Part shown: positions 43,413-54,834 of the stretch, piece by piece
How the letters are laid out: each line of letters starts with the position of its first letter
Position numbering within the stretch: position 1 is the stretch's first letter
From: Oegoconia quadripuncta
Taxonomy: Eukaryota > Arthropoda > Insecta > Lepidoptera > Autostichidae
Direction: 5' to 3'
Assembly: GCA_949316235.1 (NCBI GenBank)
Contig: OX438744.1
Coordinates: 2,852,001 to 2,916,000 of the forward strand
Length of the DNA: 64,000 nt
Notes under the pieces: model-generated
Told to the model about the DNA's origin: nothing
Database searches by the model: none
Seen by the model: only the letters and a program-made list of their open reading frames with translations
Made by a program: the position numbers and the translations under genes

Positions 43413-43967
43413 TTATGTATTTTATTTATTAGATATTAATTTATTTATTCCAAGTGTTTCGGATAGAGCCACTGGCTATTGATATTCTCTACGAGGGGAG
43501 TATAGAATTGCTTATCAAATAATTCTACCGGATTTATTAACAAACCTAGGCCTACGTGATCAATCTCAGCTCAGGTCGTTGCACGTACTGCAAATATGAA
43601 CCAAACCAGATAAAGACCTTCACCCGATGTCCTATCCAACGTAAGCTGAAATAAACCCTTTCAGATAGAAAATAAGGTTACAAGTCGGTTTTGTTGGTGA
43701 ATGGAGTTAGGTTGTACTGAAACAATCTGATTGGGATTCGCATTCCTGTAATTGGTGCCTTCCCGCTTTGTCCCTTGTCGTGTGTTATATCACTTGGACT
43801 CTGGCGTCACAGGCCGAAGCCGGTCCGTTCATAATATATTAATGAAATGAAATGGGAGAGGAATGCATTAGTATAGGTTACAGTACAGCAACTTTTAGGC
43901 TTTTCCTTGAAAAGTCTAACTTCATAATTATCTATGAGAGTTCATTGTGTATATATCGTATATCTAT
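43413..43967. other. Unassigned DNA
   Basis: No gene. Confidence 0.35.
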
Positions 43968-43969
43968 GT

Positions 43970-44239
43970 GGGTTCGATGGTACATGTTTAAGTACTCGGT
44001 TTGGTTGGTGGTATGGCATTTTAAATGTCCGCCGGCTAGCTACCACCATCTTATCTAAATCTGTCGCCGAACAGCAATGTTAATAGCATTGTTGTGTTCC
44101 GGTTGTCCGACATAAGATAGCCAGTCCCCCAAATGTGTTGGTTTTTCCGGGTCAGTACGCTTCCACCTTCGACCTCATCTTCATTTAACATCAGGTGTGA
44201 TTGAGGTCAAGTATCAATCCGTTGTGCATAAAAAAAAAC
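43970..44239 (+). repeat. SINE, family B, head lost
   Basis: Begins at GGGTTCGATGGTACATGTTT, followed by the full body and an A-run. Confidence 0.7.
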
Positions 44240-44830
44240 TTAAAAACACTACACAAATAATATAATATGTGCATGCATACTAGTTAAATACAAGAAATTG
44301 CAAAGTTCATATTACTGATGGACCCCGTACTAGGTTGAAACTGTATCGCGGGAGACCAACACATAATTTGTCTGAGTAGAGGTGTATATACAGGGTGAAA
44401 TTTAATTCATGTAATTCTTTTTGATTGGTGACTCCACTCCTGATTACGAAAAACTTTCCACTTTCCACTGGGAATCATAGCCGAATTAAGCCGAAAATTG
44501 GTGGACTTCGATACTAAAGGTGGTTTCAGAATGGTTTACTGGTTTACAAAGGTTGCCTGGAAGAGATCGCTTTTAGTGATAAGGTCGCCAAATTGTACAT
44601 TCTATTCTTACCACTTTTCTGAAACTGTATTTTCTTATCTGTTGTGCAATAAAGTGTATTTGTATTGTATTGTATTGTATTTACTTTGTATGGCTAATCG
44701 AAACTTTTTTGATCAAATTCCACGATAGTTCCTTGATGTTTTCATCACCATCATCAGTCCGTAAACATCCCACTACACGGATATAGACCTTCCCACATAT
44801 TATGGGAGTATTTATTTATTTATTGTTACA
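44240..44830. other. Mixed repeat fragments
   Basis: 44420-44540 matches 18440-18560 inversely. 44643-44685 is a LINE-like tail (GTGCAATAAAG, then (TATTG)n). 44752-44812 is a family F SINE fragment. Confidence 0.4.
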
Positions 44831-44846
44831 TGTTCATTACAATAAA

Positions 44847-45380
44847 TGATATATTGTTCTATGTAATAAGTGTTATAAAACATTAAAATAACAGGTTCAA
44901 ATAGTTTACAATAGAAATAACATAATATTTACATAATTACAAAAAATGTATCGCGTCCAGCTCTCCCACCTGGGGCATTGTCCCCAACACACTGGCTGCA
45001 TTGCCCCGCTGAATAGCTAGGCTTAATCTTTGAGCGAAAAAATAGCCCGCCCTTATACCGCCTGATGCCACAATTAGCTTATCAGACACCGCCTTTACGA
45101 ATTTTTTGGTGTCTGAAGACCTGGGGCCCAGAGTCTCGAAGGCAAGTGCCGCAAACTCATAATTAGCAGATAGAAATGCGTATTTGCGGCACTTTACTAT
45201 CTGGGCAGCAGCACCAGGCTTGCGGGCAGAGCTCTGCACGTAAGACGGGGCCAAGGTGTCAACACATGTGGCATCCCATACCAGAGAGCGACCGAGTCGC
45301 CAAGGCATCAAAGTGCAACCGTCAGGTCTCTTGCCATCCACAGATGACATTCCCGAGGGTTCCAGGGTTGTTGTTGTTGT
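44847..45380 (-). mobile_element. 5'-truncated LINE with 16-bp target duplication
   Basis: The minus frame 45350-44937 encodes the C-terminus of a reverse-transcriptase polyprotein of a kind common in invertebrate genomes (DGKRPDGCTLMPW, LVWDATCVDTLAP, then IQRGNAASVLGT at the end). The 16-mer TGTTCATTACAATAAA occurs at 44831-44846 and 45381-45396, consistent with a target-site duplication. A (GTT)n run at 45367-45382 marks the 5' edge. Confidence 0.65.
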
Positions 45381-45396
45381 TGTTCATTACAATAAA

Positions 45397-45778
45397 GAAA
45401 CTAATTACAATCCATATAGCCAAAAATGAAGCTTGACAAATTAAAAAAAAAACTAAAAATGTTGGAGAAGAAGAAAAGTAACATATCGATTTTTTTATTT
45501 TTTTAAAAAAAAAACGGCTCACAAAACTGGACACAATTCAAAATATTTTTAGTGTTACCCAACATTACGACATAATTATTTGAATGTATCCTACTTGATG
45601 TGAACACAGCATCCACACATGTAAACAGTCTCAATACTTAAGATTGATGATGACGATTAAATATGATAGATGAAGACAAGAAGAAGCTGTCAATACAGCT
45701 AATATAATGAATAGTGAATACGAGTGTTAGGTGTGTGTTTGTGTGTATATATCTGATGGATGATGAATGAATTTAGTA
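45397..45778. other. AT-rich unassigned DNA
   Basis: Poly-A/T-rich around 45440-45515. No gene. Confidence 0.35.
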
Positions 45779-46183
45779 TGGAGCCATAGTCCACCACGCT
45801 GGCCCAATGGGGGTTAGGGACTTCACATGCCTTAGAGGTTTTATTTCTCAGGCATGCAGGTTTGTTCTGATGTTTTCCGTCACCGTTCAAGAGCAGTCGG
45901 ATAAATGCATATCATCATCAGCCCGTAAACATCTCACCTCAGGGATATAGGCCTTCCCTCGTATAATGAGGGAGTACAGGCCATAGTCCGCCACACTGGC
46001 CCAATGCGGGTTGAGGACTTCACATGCACTTGAATTTTTATTTCTCAGGCATGCCGGTTTCCGTTTAAGAGCAGTCAATTAAATTAAATTTAAAAACTCA
46101 TTGGTACATGGCCTGCCTGGGGATCTAACCTGGACCTCCCAAATTGCTAGACTGTGTCTCATCCAATGAGCCACCGACGCTCC
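45779..46183 (-). repeat. SINE family F, partial copy plus near-complete copy in tandem
   Basis: 45779-45902 repeats the middle of the family (CACGCTGGCCCAATGGGGGT). 45908-46183 is nearly complete, with its tRNA-like head at the right (ATGAGCCACCGACGCTC in plus-strand reading). Confidence 0.65.
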
Positions 46184-47388
46184 TTGAAAATGCAAATTAC
46201 GAGAATTGAAATTCATCCTGTATAATAGTAATCGAGTTCAAAAAGTGGTCGACATTGCCCAAACTACGTGGGAATCATAACAATTTTACATAGGTTTTTT
46301 TTTTATGGATAACAATTTAGATTATAAAAGACATCAGCATTTTTGGGCCAGTGTTTTGTCACCTAATAAAAGGTACACCTAAAAAAAGCCAGTACTAAAG
46401 ACTATCAACTTAGCATTTCAAAATAATTTTTGGAACCTTAGTATAGTTATAAGAAATATTTGAAAATATCGCTCTCAGAAAACATTTTGGCTCACAAACT
46501 ATACAAAAACTAAATTCTTTCCAAAAAAAAAAAAAAATAGACAAGTGACAACTGACATTTTTGACTGTGAGGTTATAGTTTAAGTAGGGATAACAGCAAC
46601 AGCGAGCGAGCGACGGACGACTCTGAAAAGAAAAAACAATTTTTCTTTGGCCTAGCATCTTGTTTCCATGCGTGAGAATGCATGTGGTTAATGTTGCCAG
46701 TATATAATTTCAAAGTTCCCCAAACCATATTTCAAACCTCTTTTGTTCTTTTCTAAAGTCCTTTAAAAATATATGTGTTGGGTTTTTAGCACGTCTGGTA
46801 TTAAGAGTTCAAGACTATATTTATTAATTGAAGTGACAACAAACTGGCCCAAAGATGTATGGATCTGTGCTGTTGTCCTTTCTAAATTTTCAGTAATAAT
46901 TTCTTGTGATATTATGGTAAAGCAAAACTCCAGGAATTCGTTGAGAGTAAAATTCATTACGTGTGGCTGACGCAGACCACATAGTATTATTTAAAGAGCC
47001 GACCGGACCGACACACGACGTCGCGTCCCGGCGTAGCCTGCGCTTACGTCGGAAAACCACATTTTAGATCATCTCCATAATGCGCTATGAATATTCCATG
47101 CATAATATTATCAACAGAGTGAGGTTATAAAGGCGTAAATCACCGATTAAGCCGAGTTTAATTTCATGTATTGCTAATTTTAAGGCCTTGTTTACACAAA
47201 CTATTAAAATGCTAATGAATATCGTATCTTATTACAAGATTACGACGTTGTGTATCTGGCATTATCATTTTGGCAAATAAAGCGTATTTAAATAAGTATG
47301 TTAAGAGATGACCTTTTACGGTTCAGAGTGGCGCTATTTGTAGAGAATTAAGCGTATCGCATATCACGACGATAATGTATTATTTAAC
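46184..47388. other. Unassigned DNA, one weak exon-like frame
   Basis: The minus frame 46976-46763 is open for about 68 codons after an acceptor-like CTGCGTCAG and looks protein-like (NEFLEFCFTIISQEII), but nothing joins it. Bases 46985-47050 are CpG-rich. Confidence 0.3.
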
Positions 47389-47673
47389 TAGATGTTACCC
47401 GCGACTTCGTCTGCATAGAATTCGTTATCCTACAAAATGTGTAACTTTATGATTACAGGAACAATAGAATACAAATATTCTTTATTGTACACTAGCAGTT
47501 ATCCGGGAACCAGTCACTTATCCGAGATAAAAAGTACCCTATATGTTAATCCAGGTCCTAATTTGTTAACCTACCAAATTTCAACCAAATCTGTCAAGCC
47601 GTTTAGGCGTAAAAAGGTATCAAACATACATACATACACATACACGCACACAAACTTTTGCATTTATAATATA
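47389..47673 (+). repeat. Dispersed repeat, family D
   Basis: AGATGTTACCCGCGACTTCG, ATATGTTAATCCAGGTCC and GCCGTTTAGGCGTAAAAAGG. Confidence 0.55.
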
Positions 47674-48222
47674 AGAGCTCAGCGCTGCTTTACTGTTGCA
47701 CCCAGAGCACACGAGTTACCGTCGCATGTTGCATGAAGGTAGGACATTCCTGTTCAAGTCAGACTGTCACTAGTCTGGTATTTTTAATTTGTATGAAATG
47801 CACACAGAATAACAACACACGGGCAAAGCAGCAAGCGAGAGCTAGTCATTTAACCAACACCAATAACCAATACTATACAAAGATCCATTGATCTCAACTA
47901 CTTGTATTTGTAGATAGGTCATTTATGATTAAGAAAAACATTTTAGCAGTTATCAGTATAGAATTGATAGAAGTGTACATTGCATTGGAAAATATTATCA
48001 CTTCCTATATACCAATCGACGCAACGTATGACAATTTTTCCCACGGTCTTCGGATAACGCAACTACATACATAAAATCACGTCTGTTTGTATCACTAAGC
48101 GGTATCTGTAAGACTTTAATCATGTACGTGATGGTTAGGTTGAGCACACAAAAAATGGTGTCAAATTCACTATTTGCAGTGAAAGAATTTGTGGCACTGT
48201 AGATTAAGAGTTATACAACACT
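47674..48222. other. Unassigned DNA
   Basis: No gene. Confidence 0.35.
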
Positions 48223-48485
48223 AGCTGTTACCCGCGACTTCGTCTGTAGAGAATTCGTTCTAATACCAAATGCGTCACTCTATGACTCAAAAGCAATCAT
48301 TAATAATACCTATCCTACAGGAAGCAGCCATTTTTCCGAGATAAAGGTAGGCTATATTTTAAACCAGGTCCTTATCTGTCTACCAACTAAATTTCAAGCT
48401 AATCTGTTCAGCCATTTAGGCTTGAAGAGGTTAGAAACATACATACAAACATACACAAACACAAGCATTCGCATTTTTAATAGAT
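48223..48485 (+). repeat. Dispersed repeat, family D
   Basis: TAGCTGTTACCCGCGACTTC, then GAGATAAAGGTAGGCTATAT and GCCATTTAGGCTTGAAGAGG. Ends in (TAGA)n. Confidence 0.55.
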
Positions 48486-48688
48486 AGATAGATAAAGCCT
48501 TTATTTGTTTCCACAGTCTCACACATACATTTAGCTTATACATATTGATACACAGATAAGGTAACACATCAACAACAATAACATAATATTGTAACACTAA
48601 CGCATGTGTGTATAATGTATAGTGTATAGTTTTAAAGTGAGCATCCTGGCGTCACGTGTAGCTGGAGTGTTTATTTTCATACGAAGTT

Positions 48689-49208
48689 TTTTTTTTTTTT
48701 TTTTAATCTTTATTTATGTTTAGGGACTTTTGTCCACGTTTAGACATGTCAGTCCCATTGTCTCCCTAGTTTGCATACATTTAGTTAGCTGGACAAAGTT
48801 ACGGAGGGGTACCCCGAAGTGCAACTAAATTGCAAATCAATCTCGCCGCCTCTGAGTATGGGTCTGCTAAAATGCTATGAATAATGCCAATATCGAAAAG
48901 AATGATTTGCAGTTTGCTCACCAGAGCATCCCTTTCCCTCTGGTTCTTGACACATTCCATCAGCAGATGTTGCACATCATCGACCGTACCACAAACATCG
49001 CAATTGGGAGAGTCCGCTTTCCTCATTAGATGTGCAAACCAGCCAGAGGGATAGTGTCCCGAACGCAACCTAAACAATGTTTTCAAATAAGGTCTACTAA
49101 TCTGGGCTCTAATGAACCATGGCACTCGAGGAGGCTGACTTTGCAGAGTTCTGTACCAAATACCTTTTTCTTTAGACCGCTCGTTAAAATATTCCTTCCA
49201 ATAATCAA
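48689..49208 (-). mobile_element. 5'-truncated R1/Jockey-like LINE with 11-bp target duplication
   Basis: The minus frame from about 49205 to 48799 encodes an ORF2 C-terminus: WKEYFNERS, PPRVPWFIRAQIS, FRLRSGHYP, and a zinc-knuckle C-x2-C...H-x4-C (CDVCG...HLLMEC), then a stop. A polyadenylation signal AATAAA and an 18-bp A-tail (T-run 48687-48704) follow. CATACGAAGTT stands on both sides (48678-48688 and 49209-49219). An intact record of target-primed insertion. Confidence 0.85.
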
Positions 49209-49219
49209 CATACGAAGTT

Positions 49220-49750
49220 AATTAGCTTTACGGGGTATATTTTATATCGCAAATAATGTGCATAACTAGTACCACAGATGGTTGGTCTGTGACCAGTACA
49301 ATCCCACAAATAATACTTCTAATACAACGAAATTATTTAGATATACATACAAACAAAAGCAAACAACTCAAATATCGCTGTGATGCATTGGTTAGTGCTT
49401 TTGGAGCATCATTTTATAACCTCTACTGTTTTGAGATTTACAGCGTGAAATTAAAGCCGTATAATGTTATTTCATGTTATTTCTTAATACAATAGATTAA
49501 AGTGAGTTGTCGTTCCTGTGTACTCTACACAGTTCGACCAATAACGAAATCGGCTGTTAAAAAAAAATTAGACTCTTTCAGTCCACTACTGGACTACTCC
49601 ATTACAGTAAAAAACAGTGTGTCAGATGGCCACTAGTCAGACAGAAATCCACCAATCAGCACTGGACCCGAATGGTGGATTATCGCCCATACCCTCCCCA
49701 AGTGAGAAGAGGCTGCCCCAACAGTGGTGACGTGTAAGGCTGTTGATGAC
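49220..49750. other. Unassigned DNA
   Basis: No gene. Confidence 0.35.
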
Positions 49751-49981
49751 AATAAATAAATATTTCGGACACTTACACCAATCATCTAGTCCCAAACTAA
49801 GCAAAGCTTGTGCTATGGATATTAGATAATGGATAAACATACATAAATATTTATATAAACATCCATGACTCGGGAATAAATGTTCATATTCATCACACAA
49901 ACATTTACCCCTCGCGGGATTCGAACCCGCAACCGTTGGTTTCGCTGACGGGGTCACTATCCACTACACCAACCGGTCGTC
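49751..49981 (-). repeat. SINE, family A (complete copy)
   Basis: Head at the right (GGTTGGTGTAGTGGATAG), body and an (AATA)n tail at the left. Confidence 0.8.
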
Positions 49982-50002
49982 AACCACTACAACAATCAAA
50001 GG

Positions 50003-50787
50003 CCCGTATTAATAAACCCTTCTCAAGATTGAGATGACATTAAGTTGATGCTTGAGAAGCTGTTGCATGTTAAAACAGTATAAAATAAACAGTATTGAGA
50101 CTGAGACGTGACCTCGATCTCAAGAACGATTTATTTATACGAGCCTACGAAAGAGATATATGTATTAATTCCGAGTATTTTGAGTTGTTATCTGTCGAGT
50201 TTTTTCAATTGTTTCTCTTCATTTCACTGCCAAAAACACAATGAACAAAGTTTGTTATATCGTGTTTCATCTACACATTATTATCACATTTTTGTTTAAT
50301 CAATTTAGCTTTATTGTTAGATAAAGCGGTAATTTATGAGTCCTAATACTTCTTAGAATGACTTTTTTTTTCTAATCAAGCAAGATTGCTTGTTTACGCG
50401 ATCTGTCACTGTGTCGTTAGAACTTATATAATGCCAGCCGCCTTAAACACTTGCAAGGCCTGTATCAATTAACCAATCTCAACACAAGTCATGAGGCTGT
50501 ATCAACAGAGATGCGTCTTAAGCAGTTGACGCTGTCTCAAGCTCCGCGCTAATTTATAAACCAATCTTAGGTTTACTCAGCTGAGATCACTTCTCAAGTA
50601 TTCGCCTCCGCAGCGAATGAATGATAGTCTTGAGTTTCGTTTATAAACACGCGCACCTCTCAAATGAGTACTGCTTAAGTATGCACGTGCTTTTCAGGTC
50701 TCAAGTTCGGTTTATTAATCAACACGTTTACTTGGGACCGGTCACAAGACTGTTGTTAATCTTGAGAATGGTTTATTAATTAAGGCC
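50003..50787. mobile_element. Foldback element, about 785 bp
   Basis: The ends GGCCCGTATTAATAAACC...TTCTCAAGATT and AATCTTGAGAATGGTTTATT...AAGGCC are imperfect inverses. Several more CTCAAG...TTTATTAAT blocks occur inside. No coding. The end GGCCCGTATT resembles the 149-bp MITEs at 12 kb and 15.3 kb. Confidence 0.55.
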
Positions 50788-50798
50788 TAAGTTTGCCA

Positions 50799-51048
50799 AG
50801 ACCTTGTTTGGTGTAGTGGTTAGAAACTCTGACTGCGGTAATAAAAGGCCACGGGTTCGAATCCCGTTAAGGGCATTATATTACGTGTATCCTAGTTATG
50901 GATGTTTTCATTTATATATAAGTACAAAAATGATGATTATATTTGCAAAAAAATATATTCATCTACCAAATAGTATCCTTAATACAAGCCCAATTGCTTA
51001 GTGTAGAACTAGATGGCGCTGTGTGTATATCCAAGGACGTTTAAGAAA
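50799..51048 (+). repeat. SINE, family G
   Basis: Head TTGTTTGGTGTAGTGGTTAG, then CACGGGTTCGAATCCCGTTA, and the body to CTGTGTGTATATCCAAGGAC. Confidence 0.75.
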
Positions 51049-51786
51049 TTATTTCTTAGCAAATGACAATGAGATTTTCCTATTAAGTATAATAATACCT
51101 TTTACAGTGTTTACATTTACTATATTGACATCTATAGAATTGCATATTGTTTGGGATATTTCTGACCACCCCATATGGAATAAACGTGACGTTATGTATA
51201 AATATTGTCTCCAGAACTCGTTTCTAACCCACGACGAATAACAAAGGTGTTATGTCTTTGTCCTGATGTTATAAAGTGTGTTTTTGTTTATATTTAAGAT
51301 AGGGGGCAGGTTCCTCGCCATGTTTGATCAAAATCGGTTCAGCCGTTTCGAAGATATTTAATACGGTTGCTTTGTATACCTACATGGTATTTACTACGTT
51401 TAGTAGCTCGGAGATTTCTAAATTTAAAATTATCACAGATCCCTTTCCCAGTCCAGCTTACCTCAGTCTAGCTATATCAACAATATTAGGGATAAGGATT
51501 CTTTGTATCCTCGTTCCATGTTCATTGAGCTACTTTATGGACTAACTGCTTATCGACCTTACTGGTATTTTAAAGTTGTATAAAATGTCAAGTGATAAAA
51601 TGACATACTCGGTATGTATGTAACTTTATGTTTAATTTTGACTTAGGCTTACATGATAGATTATTTACGATTACTGTAAGTTTTGATTAATGAATTGAAT
51701 TTAAATTTAGTCCCGACAGATTTTCGAAAATCTTCTCATGATCATAACATTTACTTAAACGTGCAAACTTAAATTGTTAATTTTTT
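51049..51786. other. Unassigned AT-rich DNA
   Basis: No gene. Confidence 0.35.
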
Positions 51787-52490
51787 ATTTTTTTTATATG
51801 AGAGGGCGGCAAACGAGCATGCGGGTCACCTGATGGAAAGCAATCACCGCCGCCCATGGACACCCGCAACACCAAAAGGGTCACAGATGCGTTGCCGGCC
51901 TTTGAGGAAGATGTAGGCTCGTTTCTTGAAGATTCCAATGTCGTACTCGTTCGGGAACACCGCTGCCGGAAGTCCGTTCCACAGGGTGGTCGCACGTGGT
52001 AAGAAGTTTCTTGAGAAACGTACAGTGGTAGACTTCCACTCATCCAGGTGATGTGGATGGAAATTTAATTTTCTCCGAGAAGTGTATCGGTTAAATTGAG
52101 CAGCGGGTATTAGCTCGAACAGTTCTTCAGAACACTCACCATGAAATATGCGATAGAGAATGCAGAGGGACGCGACGTCTCTTCGCAACGCCAGGGGATC
52201 CAGTCGGTCAGTGAGACTCTCTTGGCCGACAATTCGGACTGCGCGACGTTGAACGCGGTCAAAAGGAAGAAGCTGGTACTGAGGTGCCCCAGCCCATAGG
52301 TGAGAACAATACTCCACGTGCGGCCGAACTTGCGCCTTATAAAGTTGGAGGCGGTGAGCCGGCCGGTGTTAATGTTTATTTCGAGTGTTTCTAAAATAGT
52401 ATTTAAATTGTGCTCACGCGCATGCCATTCGTCATGTGACTCGACGTATTCTATTCGGTCGGTCACGCGGGCATTGTCGACGAATCAAAA
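51787..52490 (-). mobile_element. CR1-like LINE ORF2 3' end
   Basis: The minus frame 52317-51844 encodes the C-terminus of a CR1/Jockey-like reverse transcriptase: LEYCSHLWAG-type start (MEYCSHLWAG here), LLPFDRVQRRAVRIVG, LALRRDVASLCILYRI, then [12 protein letters not shown] and IFKKRAY, to a stop. Upstream, 52318-52490 continues the element in another frame, so a frameshift has occurred. The 3' UTR block (GGGCGGCAAACGAGCATGCG) is shared with 18.3 and 22.4 kb. Confidence 0.75.
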
Positions 52491-52991
52491 TAAACCGACA
52501 AGCTCTCAAACAATACCGTATTATAACTACATGCGCGTACGCAGATTCCGGGGCCATTCAATGTACACCTGATTACTCTTGTATCCTCGGTATGTGGATG
52601 GGACTATGAAAAACATGAGACAATGACTCGCCTCCTAAAAATCTGATGCGTCAAAGTGCCGTGAATTCTCCATTGAAGTGATCTAAATCAACCTGCTAGT
52701 CAGGCTCAACGGTGTTACCCGACACGGCGCCTAAAGATTACGTCACAGATTACTTAGTAATCACTACTAATTACTAGTAGTGTGCCCTACCTTTCGTGAC
52801 TGTATTACTATCTTAGACATATTTATTATTCGGTAAAGATTATAGTTCAAAATCTTTATGCGACCACAGAATACATAATATAGAAATCTTAATCATTGAG
52901 TGCGGTTGTATTAAAGATTAAATAAAGGGAAAGTTTCTTAGCTACGTTCAATGAAAATCTTTTAAGCCGTTTTGAAGATATCTATTCAAAT

Positions 52992-52993
<2 letters not shown>
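52491..52993. other. Unassigned DNA
   Basis: No gene. Confidence 0.35.

Positions 52994-53045
<52 letters not shown>
52994..53045. repeat. (TA)n microsatellite, about 26 repeats
   Basis: Uninterrupted alternating AT, abutting the tail of a family B SINE. Confidence 0.95.
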
Positions 53046-53048
<3 letters not shown>

Positions 53049-53374
53049 TATGCATAACGGGTTGGTACTTGACCTCAATCACACCTGATGTTAAGTGAAG
53101 ATGAGGTCGAAGATGGAAGCGTACTGACCCGGAAACCCCAACACATTTGGGGGACTGGCTATCTTAACTCTGACAACCGGAACACGACAATGCTATTAAC
53201 ATTGCAATTTGGCGGCAGATTTAGATAAGATGGTGGTAGCTAGCCAGGCGGACATTTAAAATGCCCTACCACCACCAACCAAACCGAGTACTTAAACATG
53301 TACCCCGCTGGGGATCGAACCCGCGACCTCCGAATCGTAAACCCAATGTTGTTTACATTGAGCCACGGAGGCGG
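53045..53374 (-). repeat. SINE, family B (complete copy)
   Basis: Tail at the left (TTTTTATGCATAACGGG), head at the right (GAGCCACGGAGGCGG). A short CCACCACCAA duplication lies near 53270. Confidence 0.8.
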
Positions 53375-53491
53375 CTATATCTATAAAAATATATATATAA
53401 AAATATCTAGTTTTTAAAGATTGATATATTTGGATCAAATTATAATCTTTCTAAGGTTTTCTAAATTTTCAATTTATAGTCACACTAAATT

Positions 53492-53581
53492 TCCTCCCGC
53501 GGCTTTGCCTGCGTGAAAGAACTTTATTGGGATAAAAGAATATCCTATGTTTTAATCCAGGGTATATTTTATCAAAAGTGA
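53492..53581 (+). mobile_element. Helitron-like 5' fragment
   Basis: CTCCCGCGGCTTTGCCTGCG and AATATCCTATGTTTTAATCC. Confidence 0.5.
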
Positions 53582-54336
53582 AACATATTTTTAGAAATAC
53601 TACTTGTTCTAAATAGACATACTTGTTTACAACTTCGAGAATGTAATGTAAACTGGGTAATACAATATCTACACCGTGTGTTTCATTCATTCGAGGATTT
53701 TCCGTTTTCTATTTCCGTGTGCAAATATTTGTGTATGTAGTATTTATTCATAGTATATGGTATCATTTGCAGAAAGTTTGTTTGCTATAATTTCTTCGAG
53801 AACAACAGTAGTTGTAAAGAAAAGAAATCGCAGAAGTGGCCTGACTCAACATCAAAAAAGCGGCCAAGTGCGTGTCGTACCACGCGCAATGTAGGGTTCC
53901 GTACTCACTTGTCACTGCGGATGCGGATTTGCGGTTTTTGTTGTTGAATAAATAATTTTCAATGGAAATTTCATTTAATTAACTTATGAAACCTACCTGT
54001 GATAGTTTTCCTTTAAATTTCATTATACAGGAAGAGTTTTATCGTCGAAAGTAGAGATATGTCCGGACACACATACACAACGTCGTCGAATACAATCGTA
54101 TTTCGTCGGAATTTTCAAAAAAAAGCAATAAAAACCTCACTTGATATAGGCTACTATAAAGTCATGTGGGTACTAGTCGCTATATGTAATATCTATTGCT
54201 ATGTTCTTAAATTCGTCTTAATAATTTACTTCACAAAATTATCACAAAACAAAATAATAATAATAATAAGGCTAAGGCCCGTGCGGAGCGGTATTCATCT
54301 TTTTCGGAAAAACAAGAGATGAAGAACAATTTAAAA
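53582..54336. other. Unassigned DNA with a dispersed repeat piece
   Basis: 53855-53910 (GCGGCCAAGTGCGTGTCGTA, then GTAGGGTTCCGTA) is a repeat I recall as common in Lepidoptera. No gene. Confidence 0.4.
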
Positions 54337-54441
54337 TAATAATAATAAATATCCTTAAACATACACACAGCGCCATCTAGTTCCACAGTAAGCAACGATA
54401 GGCTTGTGTTGTGGATACCAGATGGTTGATATACTTTTTGA
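54337..54441 (-). repeat. SINE family G 3' fragment
   Basis: (AAT)n, then CACACAGCGCCATCTAGTTC and GGATACCAGATGGTTGATAT. Confidence 0.6.
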
Positions 54442-54548
54442 ATCATCCATAAAATATTTCTTAGGATAAACAATGGCGCCTAATTGAGTAATAATTATTA
54501 GTCCTGCTACAACATCAATTATCTACACTAATATTTTAGTATGCGTAC

Positions 54549-54768
54549 TGTTATGAGCCTCGGAAAATAATCCTTTTTAAAAAAAAAGAATAAAAGTCGG
54601 AAATAGAATTTGGGCAGCCGTCTAGCGTCGATGAGAGATGGGACGAGACTGGTGGGTCGGGGAGGCGCCGGAGTATATATCGGGCTAGGAATAGATGAGA
54701 CGGCAGTTTAGAGCGGGTAAGAGGGGTTGCAAGGTAAGTGAGAAAGGGTACAGTCTTCGGATATAACA
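54549..54768 (-). repeat. 3' LTR of the errantivirus
   Basis: 220 bp, no difference from 62699-62918 seen by eye. Minus-strand order: TGTTATATCC ... GGCTCATAACA. A purine-rich GGGAGG (54769-54774 in the minus sense), directly upstream, is the likely polypurine tract, though it is short. Confidence 0.92.
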
Positions 54769-54834
54769 CCTCCCAGGGGTAGACTAAACATCGGGGTTGA
54801 TATTTCGATGTTTAGGAAAAGGCCTATAGGAAGT

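Noticed and set aside
51777..52043. 88-codon frame overlapping the LINE end
   Set aside because: Shadow of the 3' UTR and coding end of the CR1-like element in another frame.
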